Shown in pieces: positions 1 to 9,429 of a stretch of DNA of 64,000 bases. The DNA is taken from assembly GCA_001603075.1 (NCBI GenBank), contig LVBB01000109.1, positions 124,001 to 188,000 of the forward strand, written 5' to 3'. Source of the stretch: Phycisphaerales bacterium Planc_01 (GTDB lineage Bacteria > Planctomycetota > Phycisphaerae > Sedimentisphaerales > Anaerobacaceae). The position numbers and the translations under genes are program-made. The first letter of the stretch is position 1, and each line of letters opens with the position of its first letter. Below the pieces are notes generated by a model, which saw nothing but the letters and a program-made list of their open reading frames with translations, searched no databases and was not told where the DNA came from.

Positions 1-768
1 ACCATAGACCCTGCGACACAGATGCTCGATCGGCGCAAACATCGAATGGGTGCCGAGGTCCACGGTGGCGTATCCTCGCGGATCCCCCGGCAGTGGCTCG
101 TAGCCGATGAGTGCACCATCCAGCGTCCGACTCCTCTCGGGCCGCAGGTCGTGGACTTCCACTTCGACATCGCCGCGGCGGCGATACAGATCCTGGATGC
201 GATCCAGTCCGGCGATCCTGCGAATCTCGTCGAAGTTCGCCTCGCCCTGAGGCGCATCGACGATGATGATCCGCCCCCTCCCCTTCAGGGCGATGTAGGC
301 GTAATCCACAGCCGCCCGGACAATGGAGCCATGCGTGATGGTGCAATCGTCATGTCCTGGTTGGGTCTCGCGGAATTCGCGAACGAAGTTCGGCTTGAGC
401 ACAACCGTATCACCGGGACGAATCACCTGCCCCAGCGGATTCCAGTCCCTCTGGCCGTAGTGTTCCTCATCAAGTTGCAGCAGATGCAACGCATCGCGCA
501 CGCCGTCGTAGGCGTGGTTCGCCTCTTTCGCCAGCGTTTCCGGGCCGAAGCAGTATTCCGGGTAGGCGATACCGGGTGAATACGGCGGCTCAGACGGGTA
601 TCCAACATGCCCGGTGGCAACGCCCACCTCACGGGCCCGAAGAGGACCGTCTCTTCGGATCCCTCGGCATTCGCAGGCCCGTTCCCTGTTCGCGGCTGCC
701 TCGTCTCCCCTAAGGCATGGCCGACTGGCATGGTCATACTCCAGAGCTTCACGCGGTCTGTTTGCCAT
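1..768 (-). CDS. DUF362 domain protein, C-terminus cut by window edge
   Basis: The reading frame is open from an ATG at 768 to the window edge (256 codons), so the C-terminal part is missing. Residues 118-180 resemble the DUF362 core: a VVLKPNFV strand at about 122-129, then TITHGSIVRAAVDYAY, then a hydrophobic strand ending IIIVDAPQGE. In the capsule-associated versions of this family a stretch like YPEY...VRDAL...WNPLG precedes the core, and it is visible here at residues 69-114. The ATG has a GGAGAG box 5 nt upstream. The first 45 residues are Arg-rich and unlike the family, so an internal GTG near 627 is an alternative start. It is the last visible gene of the exopolysaccharide operon, 46 nt after the glycosyltransferase. 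The biochemical function of DUF362 in such loci is not established; a role in polymer modification is only inferred from position. Confidence 0.75.
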   Translation of the reverse strand, partial: MANRPREALEYDHASRPCLRGDEAAANRERACECRGIRRDGPLRAREVGVATGHVGYPSEPPYSPGIAYPEYCFGPETLAKEANHAYDGVRDALHLLQLDEEHYGQRDWNPLGQVIRPGDTVVLKPNFVREFRETQPGHDDCTITHGSIVRAAVDYAYIALKGRGRIIIVDAPQGEANFDEIRRIAGLDRIQDLYRRRGDVEVEVHDLRPERSRTLDGALIGYEPLPGDPRGYATVDLGTHSMFAPIEHLCRRVYG

Positions 769-814
769 GATCGCTCTCCGCAATATGCATCCGGCGCTCT
801 TGTGGCACACGGCA

Positions 815-1927
815 CTATGCCCGTTGCATCTTCTCGGGAAGGAGGCTGTGGTAGATCGTGCTGACCTTGTCGATATTCACTTCCGGGCGGTATTCCCGGT
901 TGAACTTCCGGAGGTTGTTTCGTCCCATTTCCTCTCTCGTACGCGGATGATGAAGCAAGTAGCGAATTCGTTCCGCCAGCGATTCCGGGGCGCCCTGCGG
1001 TACAAGGAAACCGTTGATTCCGTCCACAACCATGTCGGGAACCGCGCCGACGGGCGTGGCAATCACAGGCAGGGCTGCCGCCATGGCTTCCAGGATGACG
1101 ATGGGGAAGATCTCCGTATAGGAGGGAAGCACGAATACATCAGCACGTGCAAACAGGCGCGACTTCTCGTGGCCTTGAACGTGCCCGACAAGATGCACTT
1201 TGTTTCGGATGTTGTGTTTCTCCAGTTCGCAGAGGATCCTGTGCCTGTCGGCCGGGGTCTCTTCCAGCCCGGCCAGGTCAAACCGGATGGCCGGTTCATC
1301 CCTCAGGGCGGTCGCCGCCTCCAACAGATCGTAGACACCTTTCTTCATGCTCAGTCTACCCACGAAGAGGACGTTGATCTCCGACCTGGACCTCTCGGCC
1401 GCGAGGTGGAAGGACGGCGCGAAATTGGGGACAACACACTTCTTCGTTTGAGGGATCATGCGGTCGAAATCCGATACGAAACGCGGCGACAGCAGAATGA
1501 GTACATCAACGTAACGCATGATCAGGCGGAAGTAGCTCCTCAGCACACGATGCCGGAAGAGAGGGTACTGTTCGTGCAACATGCCATGAAAATGGCAGAT
1601 CACCTTCCTTCCCGATGCGCGGGCTACCATGACAAACAAGGAATCACGTACGAAACTCAGGCCGGAACCGGACTGGATATGGACGATCTCCGTCTTGTCC
1701 TTGTGCAGCAGGCAGCTTAGTTTGAGCAGATGATAAATCATGTAGATCGGACTGAGCAGTCCGGGCAGAGCATCCGGACTGTACCGCAGACGCCGTTTCC
1801 GGGCGGTATCAAGAACCGAAAGGCCATACTCGCCACTCAGGCGAGAAGTCACGATCGCCTGTACGAGCGAGGCGACACCCCCGGGTGGCCCGGGAACGGG
1901 ACCGACCATAAGAACCCTGTTTCCCAT
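815..1927 (-). CDS. GT4-family glycosyltransferase
   Basis: This 370-residue protein has the two-domain GT-B layout of family 4 retaining glycosyltransferases. The N-terminus MVGPVPGPPGGV is the Gly-rich loop seen in EPS transferases of this family. The C-terminal half carries INVLFVGRLSMKKGV, the nucleotide-sugar strand, and then FVLPSYTEIFPIVILEAMAAALPVIAT, in which the E-x7-E-like donor-binding segment reads EIFPIVILE. It probably adds a sugar to the lipid-linked repeat unit on the cytoplasmic face. Its ATG directly abuts the stop codon of the upstream polymerase gene, and its GGGGGAG box lies inside that gene's end, so translation is likely coupled. Donor and acceptor sugars cannot be read from the sequence. 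Confidence 0.9.
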   Translation of the reverse strand: MGNRVLMVGPVPGPPGGVASLVQAIVTSRLSGEYGLSVLDTARKRRLRYSPDALPGLLSPIYMIYHLLKLSCLLHKDKTEIVHIQSGSGLSFVRDSLFVMVARASGRKVICHFHGMLHEQYPLFRHRVLRSYFRLIMRYVDVLILLSPRFVSDFDRMIPQTKKCVVPNFAPSFHLAAERSRSEINVLFVGRLSMKKGVYDLLEAATALRDEPAIRFDLAGLEETPADRHRILCELEKHNIRNKVHLVGHVQGHEKSRLFARADVFVLPSYTEIFPIVILEAMAAALPVIATPVGAVPDMVVDGINGFLVPQGAPESLAERIRYLLHHPRTREEMGRNNLRKFNREYRPEVNIDKVSTIYHSLLPEKMQRA

Positions 1928-3355
1928 CTACTGACTCCCCCAGCCGGCCCAATGGTCGGCACTGCCCTCCGGATCCAAACGCAGCGCGCCGCGCCTTCGG
2001 CGTGTCCGGATCTGTCGTTGTCGATACGGGTATTCTCCGAACCGCCCCGGTTCGCCGAGAACAACAGCACGGGGCTGTTCCGCTCCTTGAACCGCGAGGA
2101 CCCGAATGCAGATGCACTGGGCGCCGAAGGCATACACCGTATGCGGAAATGCCATGAGGCCGGTCAACAGACTCATCGCTCCGAAGGATATCACCAACAC
2201 TCCCAGACAGGCGAAGGCCATACCACCTCTGGCCAGATCTCTCCCCAACGCGATGATGGTATACAGCATGAGAAAATAGAGCACCATACCTGCCATGCCG
2301 CCGATCAGAAGCATGTCGAACAGATCGCTGTGGGTATGGCGGAACGCACCCGAACCGGTAAACATGAGAGGCTGAATGTTGCTGTACCCCATCCCGAAGA
2401 GGAAGTCCATGGTGCTCGAATCCTTCCAGAACCAGTTCCACGCCGTCGCATAGAAGGTCCCACGTCCGGAGCCAACCTCGCCACGGTCGAGGTCATGGGT
2501 CCACCGTGCGATCAACTCCTCGGTTCCGTAGTGCGCGTAGTAGGCTGCCCCCAGCAGCATGGCAACACACACCAATGGAAGGAGAATCCGAGCACTGGGC
2601 CTGGGACGGGCGAGCAGCAGCCACCATGCGGCAATCCACGACAAGCCGGCCGCGAAGGCCACTTGGGCGGATCGGTCGAATGTGACGAATACAGCAACGA
2701 GCAACAGCGACGCCCACAAGGCCCACCGACAGGCGCCCTCATGCAGTGCAAGGTACACTGCGGCTCCTGCGGCGGGCAACAAGAACCCGGCCACACCCTT
2801 GCCGGATACACCCTCCGAACCTGCGGTCGCCTTGACGCCGGCGGATACATAGTGGGCGCCACCCATCCCCGCGAAGTAACAGACGAGCACCCACACCGCA
2901 CTGATGAACGCACCGAGCAGTATCCACTGCAACAACCTTCGGGCAGACTCATAGGACTGTGCGACGCGGCTTGTGTAGTACCAGAGCAACAAGGCGAAAC
3001 TGATCTTGAAATACACCATGCGTTCGGCGCTTGCCGTCTCAGCCGCCACACGGCCGCCGGAGACAAGGCGAAGATGAAGAAGACCAAACGCAATGACGTA
3101 TGCCAGAAGAAGTCTTGAGAACGGACGAGAGAACTCAACACAGCCTGCCGGCAGTATGAGCAACATGGCAAGAATAAGCGGAAGGCACAGTCCTTGAAAC
3201 CACTGCATGATATTCATGCCGCCGATCGAATGTGGAAACAGAAAGAACGCGGCTTGGGCGAGAAGGGGATTCACAATGGAGAAGACGCACAGCCCCACCA
3301 CCGCTGCGCCGGGAATCGATTCGTCTCGTGACTCAATATGGTTTGGTGTCTTCAC
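1928..3355 (-). CDS. Wzy/O-antigen ligase-like polysaccharide polymerase
   Basis: This is a 475-residue polytopic membrane protein with about ten hydrophobic segments. A large loop before the C-terminal helices holds FGMGYSNIQPLMFTGSGAFRHTHSDLFDMLLIGG, in which the H-T-H-S-D-x-x-D pattern matches the short conserved region of Wzy_C (O-antigen ligase/polymerase) proteins. Such proteins join lipid-linked repeat units on the periplasmic side. The start is a GTG with a weak AAGG box close to it. The C-terminal 50 residues are Arg-rich and probably cytoplasmic. The gene lies between the secreted glycosidase-like gene and the glycosyltransferase. The locus has a second, larger polymerase-like protein at 16763-19273, so one may polymerise and the other ligate or act on another glycan. 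Confidence 0.8.
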   Translation of the reverse strand: MKTPNHIESRDESIPGAAVVGLCVFSIVNPLLAQAAFFLFPHSIGGMNIMQWFQGLCLPLILAMLLILPAGCVEFSRPFSRLLLAYVIAFGLLHLRLVSGGRVAAETASAERMVYFKISFALLLWYYTSRVAQSYESARRLLQWILLGAFISAVWVLVCYFAGMGGAHYVSAGVKATAGSEGVSGKGVAGFLLPAAGAAVYLALHEGACRWALWASLLLVAVFVTFDRSAQVAFAAGLSWIAAWWLLLARPRPSARILLPLVCVAMLLGAAYYAHYGTEELIARWTHDLDRGEVGSGRGTFYATAWNWFWKDSSTMDFLFGMGYSNIQPLMFTGSGAFRHTHSDLFDMLLIGGMAGMVLYFLMLYTIIALGRDLARGGMAFACLGVLVISFGAMSLLTGLMAFPHTVYAFGAQCICIRVLAVQGAEQPRAVVLGEPGRFGEYPYRQRQIRTRRRRGALRLDPEGSADHWAGWGSQ

Positions 3356-3412
3356 GGCCTTCGTCGGGAGTCATTCAGACGCCGCATCGCGTGGATGCGG
3401 CACAAGGACAAC

Positions 3413-6325
3413 CTATTCTTCCACGAGGATGCCAACGGCAGCCAGCACCCCGCGCCGGGCGGCCGCCGTGCAATCGACCAGACGTTCCGCCCACCACGCA
3501 CTTTCGGTGGTCGTCGGCTGCACATCCGGCGAGACAAGCGCTATGGCCACCGCATCGAGCTGTACCAGCACATCGAGTGATGGGACATCTTGGGCCATGA
3601 GTTGGCCTTGAACGATATCCACCCGTTCACGCAGCGCCTCGTAATCCGGGCATACGAGTGCTATGTCCGATGCTTGCAGCGCGTCGCGATAGCGCGACGC
3701 CCGGAGCAGATGCTCAGGGACGAGGAAGAGATGGTCGAGCGCAACACCACAGACCGTTGCCACGCGGAGCACGACGGTGTCTTTGGGGGGCACGGCCAGA
3801 TTCACTGACCAGCGTGGCCCATCCCGATCGGTTGCGAGCGGCTCATGCGTGTAAGCATCACGCATCCGCCAAATGCCCGGCTGAGGCATCCCGCCCAGGC
3901 CCAACGCGTTGACATCGATCACCACCTCTGCCTGCGTCGCTTCATTGGCCTCATTGCGGAGCGTGAAATGGAGGGTTCGGTCGGCGACCCTGCCGAAGCG
4001 TTCGATCATCGCCCCGAGGGCGAGGCAGCGGGCATGCGTCATAGGTTCCCACCCGGCGCAGGCCAACCGCCTCGTCAGAAGCCCCCATCGGTTCTGCAGG
4101 ACCGCTGCGGTGGTGAGATGATAATAGGTGCCGTAGAACATGGCGTGTTTCATCTCACGCTCGATTTGCTCCGACGGCCAGTCTCTCTTGGCCTCCTGCC
4201 CTGACATGCACACGATCTTCTGGCTGGCCAGGGTACGCTGAAGCGCAAGTGTGGCGTTCGTCGGCCACGTCCAGAGTGTCTCACTGGACACCACGTCCAG
4301 GAGCGAAATGCGGAAGATGTCGCTTGGGTAGCCGGCAGGCGTGTAATTCGACCCGACGAGCTTGCCGCGGCCGTGCATGTCGTCGGCAATTGCCTTGGCG
4401 CACTCGAAACTCGAAAAGTCCAGTGGAATCACGGGGCGCTTCGAGGCATGGTCAAAGGCGAGCGGGTGATCCGCCCACTGGAAATGCTCCCGGCGGAAGT
4501 TGTCCGCTGCAAACACAATGGGATTGTCGAAACGCATTCCGTCCAGTTCAAAGCGATCTACTTCCGAGACTTCACGTTCGTACGTCAGCGTGAAGCGACT
4601 GACGTTTCCACCGATCCCCGTGACTTCGGGGTCGGGGTTGCAGAGATAGTTGTACCCACCCCATTCCGGCATATATTCCCAGTGCAGCCTGCGGTTGCCC
4701 TCGCGATCGTGCAGGGCGCAGTTGAGTATGCTCAGAGCGACATCATCCGGGGGGGCACCGTACGCCAACTGCTCCACATGAGCCCATGCGTCCTCCGGGG
4801 CCGGCCTGGATTGGGCTTGTTCGGATGTGATGCCAAGAGCCCAGCCCCACCAACCGATGAACTCCGTGTACTGAAGCAGCCTGGCCAGTTCCCGCCGATT
4901 GCCGGCAATGGACGCTCGACGATCAAAGGTGGCGAACGCCGGCGCCACGATGTCGGAAGGTTGAATCGCCTCGAATCGTATCATGCCGCCAAGAGCCCCT
5001 TCGCGCTCGGCGCGCTTGACGAAGAACCGGGGATGGGATTCATAGTAACGTCGAGCGGCCGAACGCAATCCCCATTGCGCATCGACGCGATAGAGGAAGA
5101 ACCGAAAATTCGCCCTACGGGGGAACTTCTTGGCCGCCTCCGTGAGGCCGAACTCATAATTGACGAAGTAGCCGAACCGAGCGTCGTAGCACAGGCGGAA
5201 CACCCTCGGCCGGTCCATGGGCACGGCCAATGCCAGGGCCGTCTGGCCATCTCCCATGGCCGAGAACGGATACAGAGAAATGGTCCTTCGCTGCGTCGGA
5301 TCCTCGCCATCCAGGAGTCGAGCCGATCCGTAGGAGAGGTGGTCTTCCATGGCCTGCTCGTTCTGAATGTCGTTGTACCATCTCCATCCCGAAGCCTCTA
5401 TGGGAAGCCGGAACGACACGGTCACGGCACGGTCCTCGCCCGAGGTGTCCTCGATTTCACCATCGACCGTGATCGCATCGGGCCCCGCCTGGTAGATCAT
5501 TCGGAGCCGCAGAGAAAGATCGACGAGTTCGCACACCTGTTCCACACCGTCAGATATCACGCGGACACTTCCTTGGGCTCGTTGCTGGGGGGTCAGATAG
5601 TCGTCTTCCAGGCAGACGATCGACACGTCATCCAGCCATGCGGTGCCGGTCTGATCCCAGATATCGCAGCGCAGTCGGATCTTATGGCAGAAGAAAGCCG
5701 TGACAAAGGAATGGCTCAGTTGAAACCACTCTTCGTTTTCCCGATCATGGCTGATGACAATCTGTGGATAGTCGCGATGCGGCGCTCCCTGCGCATCGTA
5801 CTGTTCAATGTAGAAGCTGGGATGACACCCTTCGGTGCGCAACCACAGGTCCACGCGATACGGCACGTTCGGTCTGACGGATATGTCGATTGCCACCGAA
5901 CCCGAGCGCGACGGGATGTCGCCGGGTATGCTGACACGCATCGACGCGGCGCCGGAATGGGCAACCTGTCGATCGATCTGCCAGCCGGGCCCCACGTCCC
6001 AGCCCACAGGTTTGCCGGCCTGGATATCCTCGAAATCGAGGTTCTCGGCCATGAGGTCCTCTCGGGACGGGATGCCTTTCACGTCGGCAACGAAGACGCC
6101 ACCAGGCACCCCGATCCGCAATAACTCGCGGCCGTCGATGCGACAGGAGATTACCTCCCCTCCAGCCCCGAAGGTCAGTGCAAGGCCGTCATCCGTGACA
6201 ATCTCCGCGGCGGCCGCCCACACCGGACACAGGCACAGAAAGCACAGTGTGGCCGGCCTCCGAATGAACGGACGCCCGGCGTTCACCGGGACAACATCCA
6301 ACGAACGCTCCCAGAGTCGGATCAT
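3413..6325 (-). CDS. Secreted glycoside-hydrolase-like protein with CBM4/9-like domain
   Basis: The ATG at 6325 overlaps the upstream stop codon as ATGA and has a GGGAG box 7 nt before it, giving 970 residues. A hydrophobic signal segment ending WAAAAE lies near residues 28-41. A stretch starting NLDFEDIQAGKPVGWDVG (about 95-215) looks like a CBM4/9-type carbohydrate-binding beta sandwich. The region around residues 480-760 reads like a TIM barrel, with VDRFELDGMRFDN near residue 593, where an Asp could act in catalysis. I do not recognise a named GH family. Inside an EPS operon, an exported glycosidase could trim, edit or release the polymer. It could also be a non-catalytic binding protein. 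Export and the CBM-like domain are reasonably supported; the enzymatic activity is inferred. Confidence 0.65.
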   Translation of the reverse strand: MIRLWERSLDVVPVNAGRPFIRRPATLCFLCLCPVWAAAAEIVTDDGLALTFGAGGEVISCRIDGRELLRIGVPGGVFVADVKGIPSREDLMAENLDFEDIQAGKPVGWDVGPGWQIDRQVAHSGAASMRVSIPGDIPSRSGSVAIDISVRPNVPYRVDLWLRTEGCHPSFYIEQYDAQGAPHRDYPQIVISHDRENEEWFQLSHSFVTAFFCHKIRLRCDIWDQTGTAWLDDVSIVCLEDDYLTPQQRAQGSVRVISDGVEQVCELVDLSLRLRMIYQAGPDAITVDGEIEDTSGEDRAVTVSFRLPIEASGWRWYNDIQNEQAMEDHLSYGSARLLDGEDPTQRRTISLYPFSAMGDGQTALALAVPMDRPRVFRLCYDARFGYFVNYEFGLTEAAKKFPRRANFRFFLYRVDAQWGLRSAARRYYESHPRFFVKRAEREGALGGMIRFEAIQPSDIVAPAFATFDRRASIAGNRRELARLLQYTEFIGWWGWALGITSEQAQSRPAPEDAWAHVEQLAYGAPPDDVALSILNCALHDREGNRRLHWEYMPEWGGYNYLCNPDPEVTGIGGNVSRFTLTYEREVSEVDRFELDGMRFDNPIVFAADNFRREHFQWADHPLAFDHASKRPVIPLDFSSFECAKAIADDMHGRGKLVGSNYTPAGYPSDIFRISLLDVVSSETLWTWPTNATLALQRTLASQKIVCMSGQEAKRDWPSEQIEREMKHAMFYGTYYHLTTAAVLQNRWGLLTRRLACAGWEPMTHARCLALGAMIERFGRVADRTLHFTLRNEANEATQAEVVIDVNALGLGGMPQPGIWRMRDAYTHEPLATDRDGPRWSVNLAVPPKDTVVLRVATVCGVALDHLFLVPEHLLRASRYRDALQASDIALVCPDYEALRERVDIVQGQLMAQDVPSLDVLVQLDAVAIALVSPDVQPTTTESAWWAERLVDCTAAARRGVLAAVGILVEE

Positions 6326-7476
6326 GCCCTCACTCCCGCTTGTGTTGTGCCGTCGTACGGACCGCTCGCGCTGCCACTGAAGCGGTGAAGCGAACGTGGA
6401 CATGACACTCTGCCGTCAAGCAACAGACTCACCATGCTCAGGATGCCCAGACAGGCAATCGCCGTGACCGCAAAACCAGCCCAGGGAGGGAAGCTCCCCG
6501 GCATGAGAGTCCCCAGGACAAACAAGAGAGGCTGATGGAGGATATAGACCCTGTAGGGGTTCCGCCAGATGAATGCCAGCGGCGCGATCCTCAGCCTCAC
6601 GGAGGTTGTCAGCAGCAACATGCAGAGGACTCCCGCATAGGCGTTTGGAACATACATGGCATGCGCGATCACCTTCGTGATGAGGGTATCCGAAGCCCAC
6701 ACTCGCAAGGCCACGCCAATACAGACGCCGACACAGAACCACAGAACGGCGTATCGCGATTTGAGGATGGCGGGGCGTAGCTTCGTGACATCGAGCCAAG
6801 CACATGAGGCTCCGACCATGAATATGGGCAAATACAGACCGACGCTTGCAACGGGAATGAGAGCCATCGGCACCACCGTGACCTGGAAGACGCGTGCCGC
6901 GACATACACAATCGTGTGGACCGCCAGATATGCGAGGATGAACAGGCCGTGAAACCGCCGTGCACCGGACACCAGGTGCAAAGCCGCTCGATGGATGAAC
7001 GGCATGCACAACGCGAACAGCAAGAGGTCATAGAGAAACCACAGGTGATAGAAGGTGAACTTGGTGTGCAGCGGATTGATCCGCTGTAGAAACGCCGGCC
7101 ACAGAGCACCGGCCTCATTGAATCGGGCATCCATGTATGCCATCAGGGGCACGCACACAGCCGAACCAATAAGAAAGGGAAGCCCAATCCTCCTGAGGCG
7201 CCTTCTCAAATATGGCCGGAAGCCCCACTTTCTGTAGGATACGGCGTTGACGTAACCCGACAGGAAGAAGAAGCTGGGTATCCCAAGGAACATGTACACG
7301 GCCGCCAGTGCATTCAGCGCGTCCCTGTTGTGGCAGATGACCCATTCCCCCCACCAGATCAGACTCGTATGCATGAGTACAATGCCCAGGGTCAGAACGC
7401 CACGCAAGTCGTCTGTGGCAGTCCGGTCCAGCGGCATCCTCTCATGGCGCTCCGTCAACCAAGGCTCTCCGGCCAT
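6322..7476 (-). CDS. Acyltransferase family 3 membrane protein
   Basis: The protein shows the N-terminal signature of acyltransferase-3 enzymes: TATDDLRGVLTLGIVLMHTS, with the conserved Arg of the first segment and the His at the end of the first membrane helix, then FFFLSGYVNA. About ten membrane helices follow, ending in a short Arg-containing tail. Members transfer acetyl, succinyl or longer acyl groups to sugars of exported glycans. Two adjacent ATG codons (7479 and 7476) follow a GGAG box; 7476 gives the better 6-nt spacing and a 384-residue product. The start overlaps the deacetylase gene by 35 nt and the end overlaps the next gene by 4 nt, so the three are tightly coupled. The acyl donor is unknown. 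Confidence 0.85.
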   Translation of the reverse strand: MAGEPWLTERHERMPLDRTATDDLRGVLTLGIVLMHTSLIWWGEWVICHNRDALNALAAVYMFLGIPSFFFLSGYVNAVSYRKWGFRPYLRRRLRRIGLPFLIGSAVCVPLMAYMDARFNEAGALWPAFLQRINPLHTKFTFYHLWFLYDLLLFALCMPFIHRAALHLVSGARRFHGLFILAYLAVHTIVYVAARVFQVTVVPMALIPVASVGLYLPIFMVGASCAWLDVTKLRPAILKSRYAVLWFCVGVCIGVALRVWASDTLITKVIAHAMYVPNAYAGVLCMLLLTTSVRLRIAPLAFIWRNPYRVYILHQPLLFVLGTLMPGSFPPWAGFAVTAIACLGILSMVSLLLDGRVSCPRSLHRFSGSASGPYDGTTQAGVRA

Positions 7477-8242
7477 CATGCACTCCAATCTTCCGAACTC
7501 GGTAATAGGAGTCCCGCACATGCCCAACCGCGCCGCTCAGCTCCGCCACAAATGACACAGGAAACACCATATGGCATGCACTCTTGAGCTGGATGACGTT
7601 TCTCCGCAACGCATGTATATCGTCACCCGGCCTATTTCCGCCCGCCCGGATGCTGACCGCAGCACAATACCCTGCTTCTCTGACAATCTCCCTTGTCTGC
7701 GAGTCGAAATCTCCGCTCGGATAGGCAAACGTGGTCACCGGCTTTCCGATCTGCTGCTCGATGATCTCTTTGGACCGGCCCACCTCCCATTCACATTGCT
7801 TTCGCGGAATTCTGGTGAGAAACGGATGGCTCAGGGTGTGCGAACCGAATGCAACACCGCCATCGCTCATCTCGCGCACTTGTTCCCACGAGAGCATGAG
7901 GGCCTTCTTTCCCGTGTAGTACCCTTCTTCCCATGCGGGAATCTCACCGGTGCCGATGAAGTGCGTGGCCAGGAACACGGTGGCCGGGATGTTGTATCTT
8001 CGTAGTACGGGATACGCATTGATGTAATTATCCTGATACCCGTCGTCGAACGTCACGGCGACAGCTCTTGGAGGCAACGGTGTATGATCGCGGAGACAAC
8101 AGGCCATCCTCTCCAGAGACATCGGACAATACCGTGCCGACAGATACTGCATCTGGCGGTCGAAGTCCGAGACCGTCGTGGGCCGCAGATAGGAGTTCAT
8201 CTCATCCTTCACACAGTGGTAGCAGATGATGATCGCTTTCAT
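7442..8242 (-). CDS. Polysaccharide deacetylase (NodB homology, CE4)
   Basis: This 266-residue protein carries the NodB-domain motifs of carbohydrate esterase family 4: AVTFDDGYQDN (motif 1, with the Asp-Asp pair), GSHTLSHP (motif 2, the two metal-binding His) and TTFAYPSGDFD (motif 3). It starts MKAIIICYHCVKDE, a form common in EPS-locus deacetylases, and has no obvious signal peptide. It probably removes N-acetyl groups from an amino sugar of the repeat unit, which would expose an amine. That matters here because the locus also encodes several predicted N-acyltransferases. The next gene upstream ends 18 nt before its ATG. Confidence 0.92.
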   Translation of the reverse strand: MKAIIICYHCVKDEMNSYLRPTTVSDFDRQMQYLSARYCPMSLERMACCLRDHTPLPPRAVAVTFDDGYQDNYINAYPVLRRYNIPATVFLATHFIGTGEIPAWEEGYYTGKKALMLSWEQVREMSDGGVAFGSHTLSHPFLTRIPRKQCEWEVGRSKEIIEQQIGKPVTTFAYPSGDFDSQTREIVREAGYCAAVSIRAGGNRPGDDIHALRRNVIQLKSACHMVFPVSFVAELSGAVGHVRDSYYRVRKIGVHDGRRALVDGAP

Positions 8243-8260
8243 CGGTGCGCGACCTTGACG

Positions 8261-9373
8261 CTAACCCCTGACTCTGGCCCCTATGCCGGCGCCAATCTTC
8301 TTCAGGAAGGGCTTGTGGACCTGATAGCATCGAAGGAGATGCGAGCGAACCGTGTTCTTGAACGCAAAGAGCTCGTAGTTCGGCCGTACGGTGCTGGTCC
8401 ACTGGAGCTTGTAGGGTTCCTCTCCCACCATGAAATCGAATCCATGATACCCTTCCCTGAACGAGTCCTGTATTGCGTGATGCAGAAGCAACTTCCCCGG
8501 GCTCACCGTCGCGAACGCGGGATCGAACCCCGTGTTCCAGAAGTAGACAACGTGGTCATACACGAACCCGAAGTAGTACGCGATGACTCTGCCGCTGAGC
8601 TTGAGCAGAACCAGATCGAGCGCTTTTCGGGCACCGAACCGCTCAAGGATCAGAGAGGCGAATCGGCACCAGCGGGTGTTGTCATACAAACTCCTCCCTC
8701 CCTGCGCCTGCCGGCACTTCCTGTGCACCGGTCCGATGGTATCCAGAACCTCGGCCGCATCGGCCACCTCGTGAAGGCGGACAAATTCCACCTCCCCCAT
8801 TTCGGCCAAGTGCTTCGATTGCCTTCGTATGTCCGATCGCATGCTCTTCCTCAGAGAGCCATAATACTCCGTCCAATCACGGTCGATGACAACGTGGGGA
8901 CTCCGGATGTTGACTCTCTCGAAAATGGTCAGAGATGTCTCGCGCAGGATTTCTCGCACAATCGGAAGATTGGGAGAATCGCCGCGCACGTTCCTGAAAT
9001 GAATGGCGTCCCAGCGGTCTTTGTCTCTGACAATGCACTCGAACAGAGCACGCAAGGTCTCTTCTCTCCTGTCATTGGCGATCAGCAGATCGTGGTAGTC
9101 CGTCAGACCATCTCCGACGAAGGTCAGCTTCCGGAACGTGAATCCGGCCCTGTCAAGGACCTTGCTGACAATCAGTGGGGCAATCCCGACAACGCGCCCC
9201 CCATCGGCGACGGTCATAAGAGAGAGTCTCTTGTCGGGACCGAACACCTCCCACCAACTGCCCAACCATTCCCGGGTGAGCTGGGCATGGCCCGCGGTCG
9301 TCCGTGACAGAATGCCCTCCCAGGCCTCACGGAGATCGTCATTCACAAAGGCGTCAGCCAACCGCACTTCCAT
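8261..9373 (-). CDS. BioF2/FemAB-like GNAT-fold acyltransferase (copy 1)
   Basis: The protein (371 residues from the ATG at 9373) matches the layout of the BioF2-like/CelD family, which has two GNAT folds related to FemAB. It begins with EVRLADAFVNDDLREAWEGIL and continues with HAQLTREWLGSWWEVFG. It then has MRSDIRRQSKHLAEMG near the middle, the conserved basic segment of the family. The end has PGKLLLHHAIQDSFREGYHGFDFMVGEEPYKLQW, the second-fold acyl-CoA region. A weak AAGGA box lies 10 nt upstream; an earlier in-frame start at 9490 would overlap the flippase gene and lacks family similarity. Such proteins occur in capsule and EPS loci and are thought to acylate sugars or add amino acids. 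A second, divergent copy lies at 11544-12794. Confidence 0.78.
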   Translation of the reverse strand: MEVRLADAFVNDDLREAWEGILSRTTAGHAQLTREWLGSWWEVFGPDKRLSLMTVADGGRVVGIAPLIVSKVLDRAGFTFRKLTFVGDGLTDYHDLLIANDRREETLRALFECIVRDKDRWDAIHFRNVRGDSPNLPIVREILRETSLTIFERVNIRSPHVVIDRDWTEYYGSLRKSMRSDIRRQSKHLAEMGEVEFVRLHEVADAAEVLDTIGPVHRKCRQAQGGRSLYDNTRWCRFASLILERFGARKALDLVLLKLSGRVIAYYFGFVYDHVVYFWNTGFDPAFATVSPGKLLLHHAIQDSFREGYHGFDFMVGEEPYKLQWTSTVRPNYELFAFKNTVRSHLLRCYQVHKPFLKKIGAGIGARVRG

Positions 9374-9429
9374 GAGATGAGAGTCCTTACATCGAATGGA
9401 CTCGTGCAACACGCTCCGCCCACGCGAGT

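Noticed and set aside
4373-6124. Plus-strand open frame of 583 codons
   Set aside because: It is antisense to the exported glycosidase-like gene and has no recognisable domain or ribosome site.
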